Below, in pieces: positions 32,158 to 41,200 of a stretch of DNA of 64,000 nucleotides. The notes under the pieces were generated by a model. It saw only the letters and a list, made by a program, of their open reading frames with translations, did not search any database and had not been told where the DNA came from. The position numbers and the translations under genes are program-made. Where the stretch lies: positions 62,001-126,000 of the forward strand of contig NZ_PXYK01000011.1 of NCBI RefSeq assembly GCF_003012745.1, given 5' to 3'. Position 1 is the stretch's first letter. Each line of letters begins with the position of its first letter. Origin of the DNA: Kumtagia ephedrae (lineage in GTDB: Bacteria; Pseudomonadota; Alphaproteobacteria; Rhizobiales; Rhizobiaceae).

Positions 32158-32835
32158 ATGGCCGCCGTCGCGACACATGGCGCCGCGCTGAGGCTGGGGG
32201 CGATGCCCGCCCATGCCGATGCGCTGTGCGTCTTCGTGCACGGCCGCGGCCAGTCGCCGGAGGAGATGGGCGAGCATGTGATCGCCCGTCTGCGCAACGG
32301 AAGCACGCATGTCGTGCTGCCGCGCGCCGAAAACTCCGTCTGGTACGACGCGCGTGCCATCGATCCGCTGACGGAGCGGACGGTGGAACAATTGCAGGCG
32401 GGGCTGGACGCCATCGACGCGGCGATTGCGCTTGCCGTTGCCGACGGCGCGCCCGGCGACCGGGTGGTGCTCGCCGGCTTCTCGCAGGGGGCATGCCTGG
32501 CGCTCGAATACGCGATGCGACGACCCGGCCGGCTGCGCGGGCTGGTGGCCTTCACCGGCTGCCGCGTCGGCGGCCCGTCGCGCGTCGCAGCATCGCCGCT
32601 CGCCGGCCTGCCAGTTTACCTCTCCAACGGTGATGCCGATCCGTGGATCCCGCTGGGCGCCTTCCTCGAGGCGGCAGGGGACGTCGCCCAGGCGGGCGCG
32701 GCGCTGCGGCTGGAGGTTTTTCCCGGCCGCGTGCACGAGGTGCTCGATGCCGAGGTTTCCGCGCTCGACGCGATGCTGGAGACGGTAGCCGGCGGCCGCG
32801 CGGCCTCATGGCCGGCAAGAGGAGCTCCGGCATGA
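32158..32835 (+). CDS. Phospholipase/carboxylesterase-type alpha/beta hydrolase
   Basis: Serine hydrolase of 225 aa (Abhydrolase_2 family). The nucleophile elbow is 'LAGFSQGACLALEYA', the acid is in 'YLSNGDADPWIPL' and the histidine in 'FPGRVHEVLDAE'; the N-terminal 'LCVFVHGRGQSPEEM' forms the oxyanion region. No signal peptide. In B. subtilis-like mhq gene sets a hydrolase of this type accompanies VOC hydroquinone dioxygenases, which matches its position directly after the VOC gene. It may hydrolyse an acylated intermediate or an ester form of the substrate. ATG 32158 with TAGGAG; its stop overlaps the next ATG. Confidence 0.85.
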   Translation: MAAVATHGAALRLGAMPAHADALCVFVHGRGQSPEEMGEHVIARLRNGSTHVVLPRAENSVWYDARAIDPLTERTVEQLQAGLDAIDAAIALAVADGAPGDRVVLAGFSQGACLALEYAMRRPGRLRGLVAFTGCRVGGPSRVAASPLAGLPVYLSNGDADPWIPLGAFLEAAGDVAQAGAALRLEVFPGRVHEVLDAEVSALDAMLETVAGGRAASWPARGAPA

Positions 32836-33899
32836 CCGCGATAAAATCCTTCGTCTTTCCGGGGCTGCGCTCGCGTGTCGTCTTCGGCCACGGCACGATC
32901 GCCGAGACCGGCGCCGAGATCGAAAAGCTCGGTCGCGGCCGCTCGCTGGTGCTGTCGACGCCCAACCAGAAGGCGGACGCCGAGGCGCTGGCCGGCCAGA
33001 TCGGCGGCTTGTGCGCCGGCCTTTTCACCGACGCCACCATGCACACGCCGGTCGAGGTGACCGAACGGGCACTCGCGGCATTCAAGCAGAGCGGTGCCGA
33101 CTGCGTCGTGGCACTGGGCGGCGGCTCCACCATCGGACTCGGCAAGGCGATCGCGACGCGCACGGGCGCCGACCAGGTGGTCATCCCCACCACCTATGCC
33201 GGTTCGGAGATGACCGACATCCTGGGCGAGACTGCCGGCGGCGAGAAGACGACGCGGCGCGATCCGTCCATCCTGCCGGAAACGGTGATCTACGACGTCG
33301 ACCTGACGCTCACCCTGCCGCCGGCGCTCACCATCACCTCCGGCCTGAACGCCATGGCGCACGCGGCCGAGGCGCTTTATGCGCGCGACCGCAATCCGAT
33401 TATCACGCTGATGGCGGCAGACGCGCTCAAGGCGCTCGCCGGTGCGCTGCCGGCGCTGGCGAAGGACGCCGGCGACCGCAAGGCGAGGGCAGGGGCGCTG
33501 TACGGCGCCTGGCTGTGCGGCACGGCGCTCGGCGGCGCCTCGATGGCGCTGCACCACAAGCTCTGCCATACGCTCGGCGGCTCCTTCAACACACCGCATG
33601 CCGAGACTCATGCGATCCTGCTGCCGCACACGGTCGGCTTCAATTCGGTGGAGGTGCCGGACCTGCTCGCGCCGGTCTCCGACGCGCTCGGCGGCACGCC
33701 GGGCGCCGCCCTTTTCGACTTCGCCGGCTCGCTCGGCGCGCCGACGAAGCTCAGGGATTTCGGCCTGACTGAGAGCGATCTCGACCGCGCCGCGCAGATC
33801 GCGACCAAGAATCCCTACTGGAATCCACGGCCCTTCGACCGGGAAAGCATCCGCGCGCTGCTGCAGGATGCGTGGGAGGGCCGGCGCCCGCCGCAATGA
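32832..33899 (+). CDS. Maleylacetate reductase
   Basis: Iron-type alcohol-dehydrogenase-fold enzyme of 355 aa that reduces maleylacetate to 3-oxoadipate with NAD(P)H. Markers: 'FPGLRSRVVFGHGT', 'CVVALGGGSTIGLGKAI' (cofactor loop), 'VVIPTTYAGSEMTDILG', 'GLNAMAHAAEALYA' and the family-specific 'MALHHKLCHTLGGSFNTPHAE' (core 'LHHKLCHTLGG'). The ATG at 32832 overlaps the hydrolase stop codon; GAGGAG lies 9 bp upstream. It is the common step after hydroxyquinol cleavage. No 3-oxoadipate CoA-transferase or thiolase follows here, so the last steps must be encoded elsewhere. Confidence 0.95.
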   Translation: MTAIKSFVFPGLRSRVVFGHGTIAETGAEIEKLGRGRSLVLSTPNQKADAEALAGQIGGLCAGLFTDATMHTPVEVTERALAAFKQSGADCVVALGGGSTIGLGKAIATRTGADQVVIPTTYAGSEMTDILGETAGGEKTTRRDPSILPETVIYDVDLTLTLPPALTITSGLNAMAHAAEALYARDRNPIITLMAADALKALAGALPALAKDAGDRKARAGALYGAWLCGTALGGASMALHHKLCHTLGGSFNTPHAETHAILLPHTVGFNSVEVPDLLAPVSDALGGTPGAALFDFAGSLGAPTKLRDFGLTESDLDRAAQIATKNPYWNPRPFDRESIRALLQDAWEGRRPPQ

Positions 33900-33924
33900 A
33901 CGAAAAGCAGCTTGGGAGGAAGCA

Positions 33925-35226
33925 ATGACAAGACTCATTACACAGAGACTGAGCAGAAGGACGCTGCTGAAGAGCGCCGCCGCGACCAGCCTGATCGCCG
34001 GCGCATCGGGTTTGCCGATGCCGGCCATCGCCCAGGCGAAGGCGGTGAAGCTCGGTTATGTCAGCCCGCAGACAGGGCCGCTGGCTGCCTTCGCCGAGGC
34101 CGACGCCTTCGTGCTGGACGGCCTCAAATCGGTCACCCAGTCGCTCGGTCTCGACGTCCAGGTGATCGTCAAGGACAGCCAGTCCAACCCGAACCGCGCG
34201 GCGGAGGTGGCCAAGCAACTCATCGTCGACGACGAGATCAATATCATGCTGGTCGCCTCGACGCCGGAGACGACCAATCCCGTCGCCACCACCTGCGAGG
34301 CGGAGGGCATGCCCTGCATCTCCACCAAGGCGCCATGGCAGCCCTGGTTCATCGGCCAGCAGGGCAATCCCGCCGATCCCGGCAGCTGGAAGCCGTTCGA
34401 CTACGCCTACCACTTCTTCTGGGGGCTGGAGGACGTGATCGCCGTCTTCACTAACATGTGGGCGCAGGTCGAGACCAACAAGAAGGTGGGCGGGCTGTTC
34501 CCCAATGACGGCGACGGCAACGCCTGGGGCGACAAGCAGGTCGGCTTCCCGCCGGTGCTGACCGAAAAGGGCTACACGCTCACCGACCCCGGCCGCTATC
34601 AGAACCTCACCGACGATTTTTCGGCGCAGATCAACGCCTTCAAGTCGGGCGGCGTCGAGATCATCACCGGTGTGATGATCCCGCCGGACTTCACCACCTT
34701 CTGGAACCAGGCCAAGCAGCAGGGTTTCACGCCCAAGGTGGCGTCGATGGGCAAGGCGATCCTGTTCCCGCAGGCGGTCGAGGCGCTCGGCAACCAGGGC
34801 AACAACCTGTCGTCGGAGGTCTGGTGGTCGCCCAATCATCCGTTCAAGTCGTCGCTGACCGGCGCCTCGGCGAAGGAACTGGCGGACGGCTTCACCGCCT
34901 TCACCAAGCGGCCGTGGACGCAGCCGATCGGCTTCATCCACGCGCTGTTCGAGGTGGCGATCGACGTGGTCAAGCGCGTCGACGACCCGACCGACTCGGA
35001 AGCGGTCGTCGAGGCAATCGCCGCGACGAAGCTCGACACCATCGTCGGGCATGTCGAGTGGAACGGTGCCAACCTGCCGCCCTTCGCCGCCAAGAACATC
35101 TGCAAGACGCCGCTGGTCGGCGGGCAGTGGCGGCTGAAGGAGGGCGGCGGCTACGACCTCGTCATCACCGACAACCAGACCGCGCCGGAGATTCCGACGG
35201 GCGGTAAGATGGAGCCGATTGCGTAA
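33925..35226 (+). CDS. Liv-type ABC transporter substrate-binding protein, probably for an aromatic compound (copy 1)
   Basis: Type 1 periplasmic binding protein (Peripla_BP_6) of 433 aa. The N-terminus is a strong twin-arginine signal, 'RLSRRTLLKSAAATS', with cleavage expected near 'AIAQA'. Binding-fold blocks are 'LGYVSPQTGPLAAFAEAD', 'DSQSNPNRAAEVAKQLI', 'CISTKAPWQPWFIGQQG' and 'YAYHFFWGLEDVIAVFTNMW'. The many Trp/Tyr/Phe residues near the cleft fit an aromatic ligand, and the gene sits inside an aromatic ring-cleavage operon. The paralogue at 44985 has the same length. Ligand identity is inference. Confidence 0.9.
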   Translation: MTRLITQRLSRRTLLKSAAATSLIAGASGLPMPAIAQAKAVKLGYVSPQTGPLAAFAEADAFVLDGLKSVTQSLGLDVQVIVKDSQSNPNRAAEVAKQLIVDDEINIMLVASTPETTNPVATTCEAEGMPCISTKAPWQPWFIGQQGNPADPGSWKPFDYAYHFFWGLEDVIAVFTNMWAQVETNKKVGGLFPNDGDGNAWGDKQVGFPPVLTEKGYTLTDPGRYQNLTDDFSAQINAFKSGGVEIITGVMIPPDFTTFWNQAKQQGFTPKVASMGKAILFPQAVEALGNQGNNLSSEVWWSPNHPFKSSLTGASAKELADGFTAFTKRPWTQPIGFIHALFEVAIDVVKRVDDPTDSEAVVEAIAATKLDTIVGHVEWNGANLPPFAAKNICKTPLVGGQWRLKEGGGYDLVITDNQTAPEIPTGGKMEPIA

Positions 35227-35237
35227 GGCGCAGGCGC

Positions 35238-35393
35238 CTCCCTCCCCCTTGAGGGGAGGGTGCCGAGCGAAGCGAGGCGGGTGGGGTCCTCGCGGCCAAA
35301 CTCCACGCCGCTTTGCGCCGGAGCACTGCCGCACTGACCCCACCCCCGGCCGTCGGCCGGACCCTCCCCTCGAGGGGGAGGGAGACGCACACC
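35238..35393. repeat. Palindromic repeats of CCTCCCCCTTGAGGGGAGGG type
   Basis: Left part CTCCCTCCCCCTTGAGGGG followed by GAGCGAAGCGAGGCGGGTGG; right part ACCCCACCCCCGGCCGTCGG and a closing TCCCCTCGAGGGGGAGGGA. The outer stretches are reverse complements with a 60-bp centre. The element fills the gap between binding-protein and ATPase genes of the first Liv operon. Confidence 0.75.
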
Positions 35394-35405
35394 ATCAGGA
35401 GAACC

Positions 35406-36124
35406 ATGCCCATCCTCGCCCTCCAAGACGTCTCGAAATCCTTCGGTGCCCTGAAAGTCGCCGATGCGGTTTCGTTCGACCTTGCGGAAGGCGAGGCGCT
35501 GGGCATCATCGGCCCGAACGGCGCGGGGAAATCGACGCTGTTCAACCTGATCACCGGCAATATTTCCGCCGACGCCGGCAGCATCCGTTTCGCCGGCGCC
35601 GAGGTGACGCGCCAGCCGCCGATGGCGCGCTGCCTCGCCGGCATCGGCCGCACCTTCCAGATTCCGCAGCCATTCGAAAAACTGACGGTGTTCGAGAACC
35701 TACTGGTCGCCGCCGCCTTCGGCTCGCGCAAACGCGAGGCGGAGGTCACCGATCGCTGCGCCGACATTTTGGTGGAGACCGGCTTGGCCGAGCGCGCCAA
35801 CCAGACCGCCGGCAGCCTCGGCCTGCTGCAGCGCAAGCGGCTGGAGTTGGCCCGCGCGCTGGCGACCGACCCGAAGGTACTGCTGCTGGACGAGATCGCC
35901 GGCGGGCTGACTGAAGGCGAATGCGAGGCGCTGGTCGGGACGATCCGCGCCGTGCATGGGCGCGGCACCTCCATCGTCTGGATCGAGCATGTGCTGCATG
36001 CGCTGAACGCCGTGGTCGGACGGCTGCTGGTGCTCAATTTCGGCAAGGTGATCGGCGTCGGCAAGCCCGACGACATCATGGCCTCGCGCGCGGTGCGCGA
36101 GATCTATCTCGGGATCGAGGTCTG

Positions 36125-36125
<1 letters not shown>
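35406..36125 (+). CDS. Liv-type ABC transporter ATPase, LivG-like (copy 1)
   Basis: ATPase of 239 aa. Walker A is [16 protein letters not shown], the LivG-typical 'GIGRTFQIPQPFEKLTVFENLLVAA' block follows (core 'GRTFQIPQPFEKLTV'), Walker B 'VLLLDEIAGGLTE' and the switch His is in 'WIEHVLHAL'. Instead of the canonical LSGGQ signature it has 'GSLGLLQRKRLELARAL', a variant also found in the paralogue at 46305 and in other aromatic-type Liv systems. Start at ATG 35406 after AGGAGAA. It ends one base into the LivF-like gene (TGATG). Confidence 0.92.
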
Positions 36126-36832
<707 letters not shown>

Positions 36833-36853
36833 AGTTCGCACTCCTTCACACCG

Positions 36854-37161
36854 CCCTCTGTCCTGAGCCCGACGAATGGGCCGGACATCTCCTTCTTGAG
36901 GACAGGGCAATCGCATTTGAAGGTACCCCCACCCCTAACCCCTCCCCACAAGGGGGAGGGGGACCTGCTTGCATGCCCGCCGAGCAACAGTCATCGGCGG
37001 TTTCGCGGGGCAGGGCCGCCGCAAAGTCCCCCTCCCCCTTGTGGGGAGGGGTTAGGGGTGGGGGTAAGGCGGCGCCAAATTTCGCGCCATACGACATACA
37101 CGATTGCCCTACCCTTGAGGGGGAGATGTCCGGCCCATTCGACAAGCTCAGGACAGAGGGG
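36854..37161. repeat. Outer inverted repeat enclosing a family A element
   Basis: The left arm (36854-36892) begins CCCTCTGTCCTGAGC and ends GGGCCGGACATCTCC; the right arm (37122-37161) is its imperfect reverse complement, GGAGATGTCCGGCCC to CAGGACAGAGGGG. Between them lies the family A element (36924-37066). One repeat pair thus frames another. A single partial copy of the outer motif, CCCCCCTCTGTCCTGCCGG, occurs near 38091. Confidence 0.7.
36924..37066. repeat. Inverted-repeat element, family A copy 3 (reverse orientation)
   Basis: Arms identical in type to those at 3125 and 9541. Its centre, read on the minus strand, gives CTTTGCGGC and then TGCTCGGCGGGCATGCAAGC, which aligns with the centres of the other copies; it is therefore inserted in the opposite sense. 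It interrupts the first Liv operon between the LivF-like and LivH-like genes. Confidence 0.85.
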
Positions 37162-37199
37162 GGGCTGCAGCGCTCCAGCCTTGCTTGCGAGGCCGGCCC

Positions 37200-38063
37200 A
37201 TGAGCCTGCTCGACACCATCGTCCAGGGCGTCCTGCTCGGCGGGCTCTACGCCCTGTTCGCGGCGGGATTGTCGCTCGTCTTCGGCATCATGCGCCTGGT
37301 CAACCTCGCGCATGGCGACCTGATCGTGCTCGCTGCCTTTCTCATCCTGGTGCTGGTCACCGCGCTCGGGCTGAACCCGTTCGTGGCAGCACTCGTGGCC
37401 ATGCCGCTGATGTTCGCGGCCGGCTGGCTCTTGCAGTCGCAGCTTTTCAACCGCACGCTTGGCCCCGACATATTGCCGCCGCTGCTGGTCACCTTCGGCC
37501 TCTCCATCGTCATCCAGAACGCGCTGCTCGAAGGCTTTTCCGCCGACAGCCGCCGCATCTCGGCCGGCGCGCTGGAGACCGCGTCGCTCAAGCTCGGCAC
37601 GGTCAACGTCGGCGTCATGCCGCTGCTGACATTCCTGTCGGCGGTGCTGGTCATCGTCGGGCTCAACCAACTCTTCTACCGCACCGCGCTCGGCCGCGCC
37701 TTCCGCGCCACCTCCGACGACACGGTCACCGCCGGGCTGATGGGGATCAGGCCGCACCGCATCTTCGCCGCCGCCACCGGCATCGCCATGGTGGTCGTCA
37801 CCATCGCCGCGCTTTATCTCGGCACGCGCGCCAATTTCGACCCGACCATCGGCCCGGCGCGGCTGATCTACGCCTTCGAGGCGGTGATCATCGGAGGGCT
37901 TGGATCGCTGTGGGGCACGCTGGCCGGCGGCGTCATCATCGGCGTGGCGCAGACGGTGGGCGCGGCGATCAATCCGGAATGGCAGATTCTGGCGGGGCAC
38001 GTCGCTTTCCTGGTCGTGCTGCTGATCCGGCCGCGCGGGCTGTTTCCGCGGGCGGTGGATTGA
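37200..38063 (+). CDS. Liv-type ABC transporter permease, LivH-like (copy 1)
   Basis: Inner-membrane permease of 287 aa with about eight hydrophobic segments. Family blocks: 'IVQGVLLGGLYALFAAGLSLVFGIMRLVNLAHGD' (core 'FGIMRLVNLAHGDLIVL'), 'LLVTFGLSIVIQNALLEG', 'GRAFRATSDDTVTAGLMGI' and 'YAFEAVIIGGLGSLWGTLAGG'. ATG 37200 is chosen; a TTG at 37185 is in frame but less likely. The upstream 367 bp hold nested repeats, so expression may depend on read-through across strong mRNA hairpins. Partner of the LivM-like protein at 38359. Confidence 0.92.
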   Translation: MSLLDTIVQGVLLGGLYALFAAGLSLVFGIMRLVNLAHGDLIVLAAFLILVLVTALGLNPFVAALVAMPLMFAAGWLLQSQLFNRTLGPDILPPLLVTFGLSIVIQNALLEGFSADSRRISAGALETASLKLGTVNVGVMPLLTFLSAVLVIVGLNQLFYRTALGRAFRATSDDTVTAGLMGIRPHRIFAAATGIAMVVVTIAALYLGTRANFDPTIGPARLIYAFEAVIIGGLGSLWGTLAGGVIIGVAQTVGAAINPEWQILAGHVAFLVVLLIRPRGLFPRAVD

Positions 38064-38159
38064 GGATGGCGATGTTTGCACTTCGTCGCACCCCCCTCTG
38101 TCCTGCCGGAAGCGAGATGTTTGGCGACACGGTTGAAGGCCTCTGGCGCGGCTTTGACA

Positions 38160-38306
38160 CCCCCATCCCCCTTGAGGGGAGGGGTATGGGGTGGGAGTGC
38201 GGCGGATACAGTCGCTCAAAGAGAAATCTGAGCCTTTCGGTACCTCGGGAGGTTTCGCGCGCTCCCGACCCCCACCCCATACCCCTCCCCTCAAGGGGGA
38301 GGGGGG
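38160..38306. repeat. Inverted-repeat element of CCCCCTTGAGGGG-AGGGGTATGGGG type
   Basis: Arms of about 35 bp: the left begins CCCCCATCCCCCTTGAGGGG and continues AGGGGTATGGGGTGGG; the right, CCCACCCCATACCCCTCCCC followed by TCAAGGGGGAGGGGGG, is the reverse complement with one mismatch. The centre is about 75 bp and unlike family A. It fills the gap between the two permease genes. Confidence 0.8.
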
Positions 38307-38358
38307 CATCGGCGTTGGCGCCCTGCCTTGGTACGACACTTCGAAGCGGGGCGTGGTG

Positions 38359-39444
38359 ATGGACGCCTCGCACCGCCCCTGGAAAGTCGAGACCCGCACC
38401 AAGGCCTCCAGCGCCTTTGCGGTCGCTGCCGCCATCGTCGTCGTCGTCGCCATTCTCGCCCCGCTGTTCATCTCGCGCGGCCTGCTCCAGGACCTGTTCT
38501 TCATCCTCACCATGCTGACGCTGGCGCAGAGCTGGAACCTGCTCGCCGGCTATGCCGGCCTGGTCTCGGTCGGCCAGCAGGCCTTCGTCGGCTTCGGCGC
38601 CTATGCGATGTTCGCCTGCGTCATCCTGCTGGGGCTCGATCCTCTTTCCTCGATCTTGTTGGCCGGCTTTGCCGCCGCGCTGCTCGCCATCCCGACAGGC
38701 TTCTTCGCCTTCCGCCTGCAGGGCGCCTATTTCGCCATCGGCACCTGGGTCGTCGCGGAGGTGGTGCGGCTGCTGCTCGCGCAATGGAAGGCGCTGGGCG
38801 GCGGCACCGGCACCTCGCTGCCCTCCGGCACGACCCGCGACATGATCGGCGTCGGGCTGGTCGGCGACCTGTTCGGCATGCGCGCCGCGCACGCTTCCGA
38901 TGTCGTCTGCTACTGGCTGGCGCTGCTGCTTGCCGTCGCCACCATCGGCTTCGTCTACCGGCTGCTGCGCTCGCGCCAGGGGCTGGCGCTGGCCGCCGTG
39001 CGCGACAACCAGGAGGCGGCGCGCTCGGTCGGCGTCGATGCGCGCCGCGTCAAGACCTATGTCTATCTGGCCGCTGCCTTCATCACCGGGCTCGCCGGCG
39101 CGCTGATCTATGTGCAGAAGGCGCGCATCTCGCCGGACGCGGCCTTCTCCGTCATCGACTGGACGGCCTACGTCATCTTCATCGTCGTCATCGGCGGCAT
39201 CGGCACCATCGAGGGGCCGATCGTCGGTGTCATCGTCTTCCTGCTGCTGCAGAACATGCTCGCCGACTACGGCTCCTGGTACCTGCTGGTGCTCGGCCTG
39301 ATCGGCATCGCCATCATGCTGTTCGCGCCGCGCGGCTTGTGGGGCCTCATAGCCGATCGCACCGGACTCCAGTTTTTCCCTATCCGCCGCCGGCTCAGCG
39401 GCGGACCCATCAGCTTCACGACCAAGGGAGCGCCGCATGGCTGA
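38359..39444 (+). CDS. Liv-type ABC transporter permease, LivM-like (copy 1)
   Basis: Inner-membrane permease of 361 aa. Family blocks: 'LTLAQSWNLLAGYAGLVSVGQQAFVGFGAY' (core 'NLLAGYAGLVSVGQQAF'), 'GAYFAIGTWVVAEVVRLL', 'LAAVRDNQEAARSVGVDARR' and 'VIFIVVIGGIGTIEGPIVG'. ATG 38359 is preceded by two in-frame GTG codons (38353, 38356); the open frame further upstream runs through the repeat and is not coding. The 3' end overlaps the flavin monooxygenase gene by 8 bp, so transport and first oxidation are coupled in expression. Confidence 0.92.
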   Translation: MDASHRPWKVETRTKASSAFAVAAAIVVVVAILAPLFISRGLLQDLFFILTMLTLAQSWNLLAGYAGLVSVGQQAFVGFGAYAMFACVILLGLDPLSSILLAGFAAALLAIPTGFFAFRLQGAYFAIGTWVVAEVVRLLLAQWKALGGGTGTSLPSGTTRDMIGVGLVGDLFGMRAAHASDVVCYWLALLLAVATIGFVYRLLRSRQGLALAAVRDNQEAARSVGVDARRVKTYVYLAAAFITGLAGALIYVQKARISPDAAFSVIDWTAYVIFIVVIGGIGTIEGPIVGVIVFLLLQNMLADYGSWYLLVLGLIGIAIMLFAPRGLWGLIADRTGLQFFPIRRRLSGGPISFTTKGAPHG

Positions 39445-41191
39445 TATCGATACCGACGTCCTCATCATCGGCACCGGGCCGGCCGGCTCGGCTTGCGCGG
39501 CGCTGCTCGCCAGCTACGGCGTCGAGAACATGGTGATCAACCGCTACCGCTGGCTGGCCAACACGCCGCGCGCCCACATCACCAACCAGCGCACCATGGA
39601 AGTGCTGCGCGACCTTGGCCGCGAGGTCGAGGACGAGGCCTACATGTTCGCCACCGAACAGGACCTGATGGGCGAGAACATCTTCTGTACCTCGCTGGCG
39701 GGAGAAGAAATCGGCCGCATGCGGAGCTGGGGAAAACACCCGCTGTCGCGCGCCGAGCACCAGCTCTCCTCGCCCAGCCACATGAACGACCTGCCGCAGA
39801 CCTTCATGGAGCCGCTGCTGTTCAAGACCGCCTGCTCGCGCGGCACGCAGGCGCGCATGTCGACGGAGTACGTCTCGCACGAGCAGGATGCCACGGGGGT
39901 CACCACCACCTGCTACGACCGGCTGACCTGCAAGGAGTTCATGGTCCGCTCCAAATACCTGGTCGGCTGCGACGGCGGCAATTCCAAGGTCGCCGAGCAT
40001 GCCGGGCTCACCTTCGAGGGCAAGATGGGCGTCGGCGGGTCGATGAACATCCTGTTCAAGGCCGACCTGTCCCGTTACGTCGCCCATCGCCCGTCGGTGC
40101 TCTACTGGGTGGTGCAGCCCGGCGCCGATGTCGGCGGCATCGGCATGGGGCTGGTGCGCATGATCCGCCCGTGGAACGAGTGGCTGATCGTCTGGGGCTA
40201 CGACATCAACGGCCCGGAGCCGAAGGTCGACACCGCCTTCGCCACCAAGGTGGCGCGCGACCTGGTCGGCGATCCGGAGCTGGAGGTCGACATCCAGTCG
40301 GTCTCCACCTGGACCGTCAACAACATGTACGCGACGAAAATGTCGAACGGCCGCGTCTTCTGCATGGGTGACGCCACCCACCGCCATCCGCCGTCCAACG
40401 GGCTCGGCTCCAACACCTCGATCCAGGACGCCTTCAATCTCGCCTGGAAGCTGGCCTATGTCCTGAGAGGCACGGCCGGGCCAAAACTGCTGGACAGCTT
40501 CAACGTCGAGCGCGCCCCGATCGCAAAACAGATCGTGACGCGCGCCAACCAGTCGATCGAGGAGTTCGGGCCGATCTTCAAGGCGCTCGGCCTGCTCGAT
40601 TCCATCGACCCGGTGAAGATGCAGCAGAACATGGATGCGCGCTGCGACGACACGCCGGAGGCGGAGGAGCAGCGCAGGAAGATCCGCGAGACCATCGCCT
40701 TCAAGGTCTACGAGTTCGACGCGCATGGCGTCGAGATGAACCAGCGCTACAGGTCGGACGCGGTGGTCACCGACGGGCAGCAGGAACCGGCTTTCGAGAA
40801 GGACGCCGAGCTGCACTACCAGCCGACGACCTGGCCGGGCGCGCGGCTGCCGCATGTCTGGGTCTTCGACAATCACGGCGGCAAGGTCTCGACGCTCGAC
40901 CTCGCCGGCAAGGGGCGTTTTGCGCTGCTCACCGGCATCGGCGGCCAGGGCTGGATCGAGGCGGCAAAGATCGTGGGCAGGGAACTCGGCCTGGACGTCG
41001 CCGCCCATGTCATCGGCCCACGCCAGCACTGGCAGGACTTCACCGGAGATTGGGCCCGCGCCCGCGAGGTGCGCGACAGCGGCATCGTGCTGGTGCGGCC
41101 CGACCAGCATGTCTGCTGGCGGCGTGAGACGGCCACCGACGATCCCGTGGCTGAGTTGCGGCGAGTGTTCAAATCCATCCTGGCTGTGTGA
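39437..41191 (+). CDS. FAD-dependent aromatic hydroxylase, TfdB/phenol 2-monooxygenase type
   Basis: Single-component class A flavin monooxygenase of 584 aa that ortho-hydroxylates phenols with NAD(P)H and O2. FAD loop 'DVLIIGTGPAGSACAALLA'; the TfdB-like block 'NRYRWLANTPRAHITNQRTMEVLRDLG' (core 'PRAHITNQRTMEVLRDLG'); the second FAD motif 'VFCMGDATHRHPPSNGLGSN' and 'DAFNLAWKLAYVLRG'; then the thioredoxin-like C-terminal domain. In this operon it may convert a resorcinol- or hydroquinone-type compound to hydroxyquinol for the adjacent dioxygenase, 9 bp downstream. Chlorophenols are possible but unproven. Confidence 0.92.
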   Translation: MADIDTDVLIIGTGPAGSACAALLASYGVENMVINRYRWLANTPRAHITNQRTMEVLRDLGREVEDEAYMFATEQDLMGENIFCTSLAGEEIGRMRSWGKHPLSRAEHQLSSPSHMNDLPQTFMEPLLFKTACSRGTQARMSTEYVSHEQDATGVTTTCYDRLTCKEFMVRSKYLVGCDGGNSKVAEHAGLTFEGKMGVGGSMNILFKADLSRYVAHRPSVLYWVVQPGADVGGIGMGLVRMIRPWNEWLIVWGYDINGPEPKVDTAFATKVARDLVGDPELEVDIQSVSTWTVNNMYATKMSNGRVFCMGDATHRHPPSNGLGSNTSIQDAFNLAWKLAYVLRGTAGPKLLDSFNVERAPIAKQIVTRANQSIEEFGPIFKALGLLDSIDPVKMQQNMDARCDDTPEAEEQRRKIRETIAFKVYEFDAHGVEMNQRYRSDAVVTDGQQEPAFEKDAELHYQPTTWPGARLPHVWVFDNHGGKVSTLDLAGKGRFALLTGIGGQGWIEAAKIVGRELGLDVAAHVIGPRQHWQDFTGDWARAREVRDSGIVLVRPDQHVCWRRETATDDPVAELRRVFKSILAV

Positions 41192-41200
41192 GGAACGATC

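Noticed and set aside
39437-41191. Calling this gene a chlorophenol hydroxylase (tfdB)
   Set aside because: Sequence blocks are TfdB-like, but no chlorocatechol genes accompany it; the surrounding hydroxyquinol and maleylacetate genes do not require chlorinated substrates.
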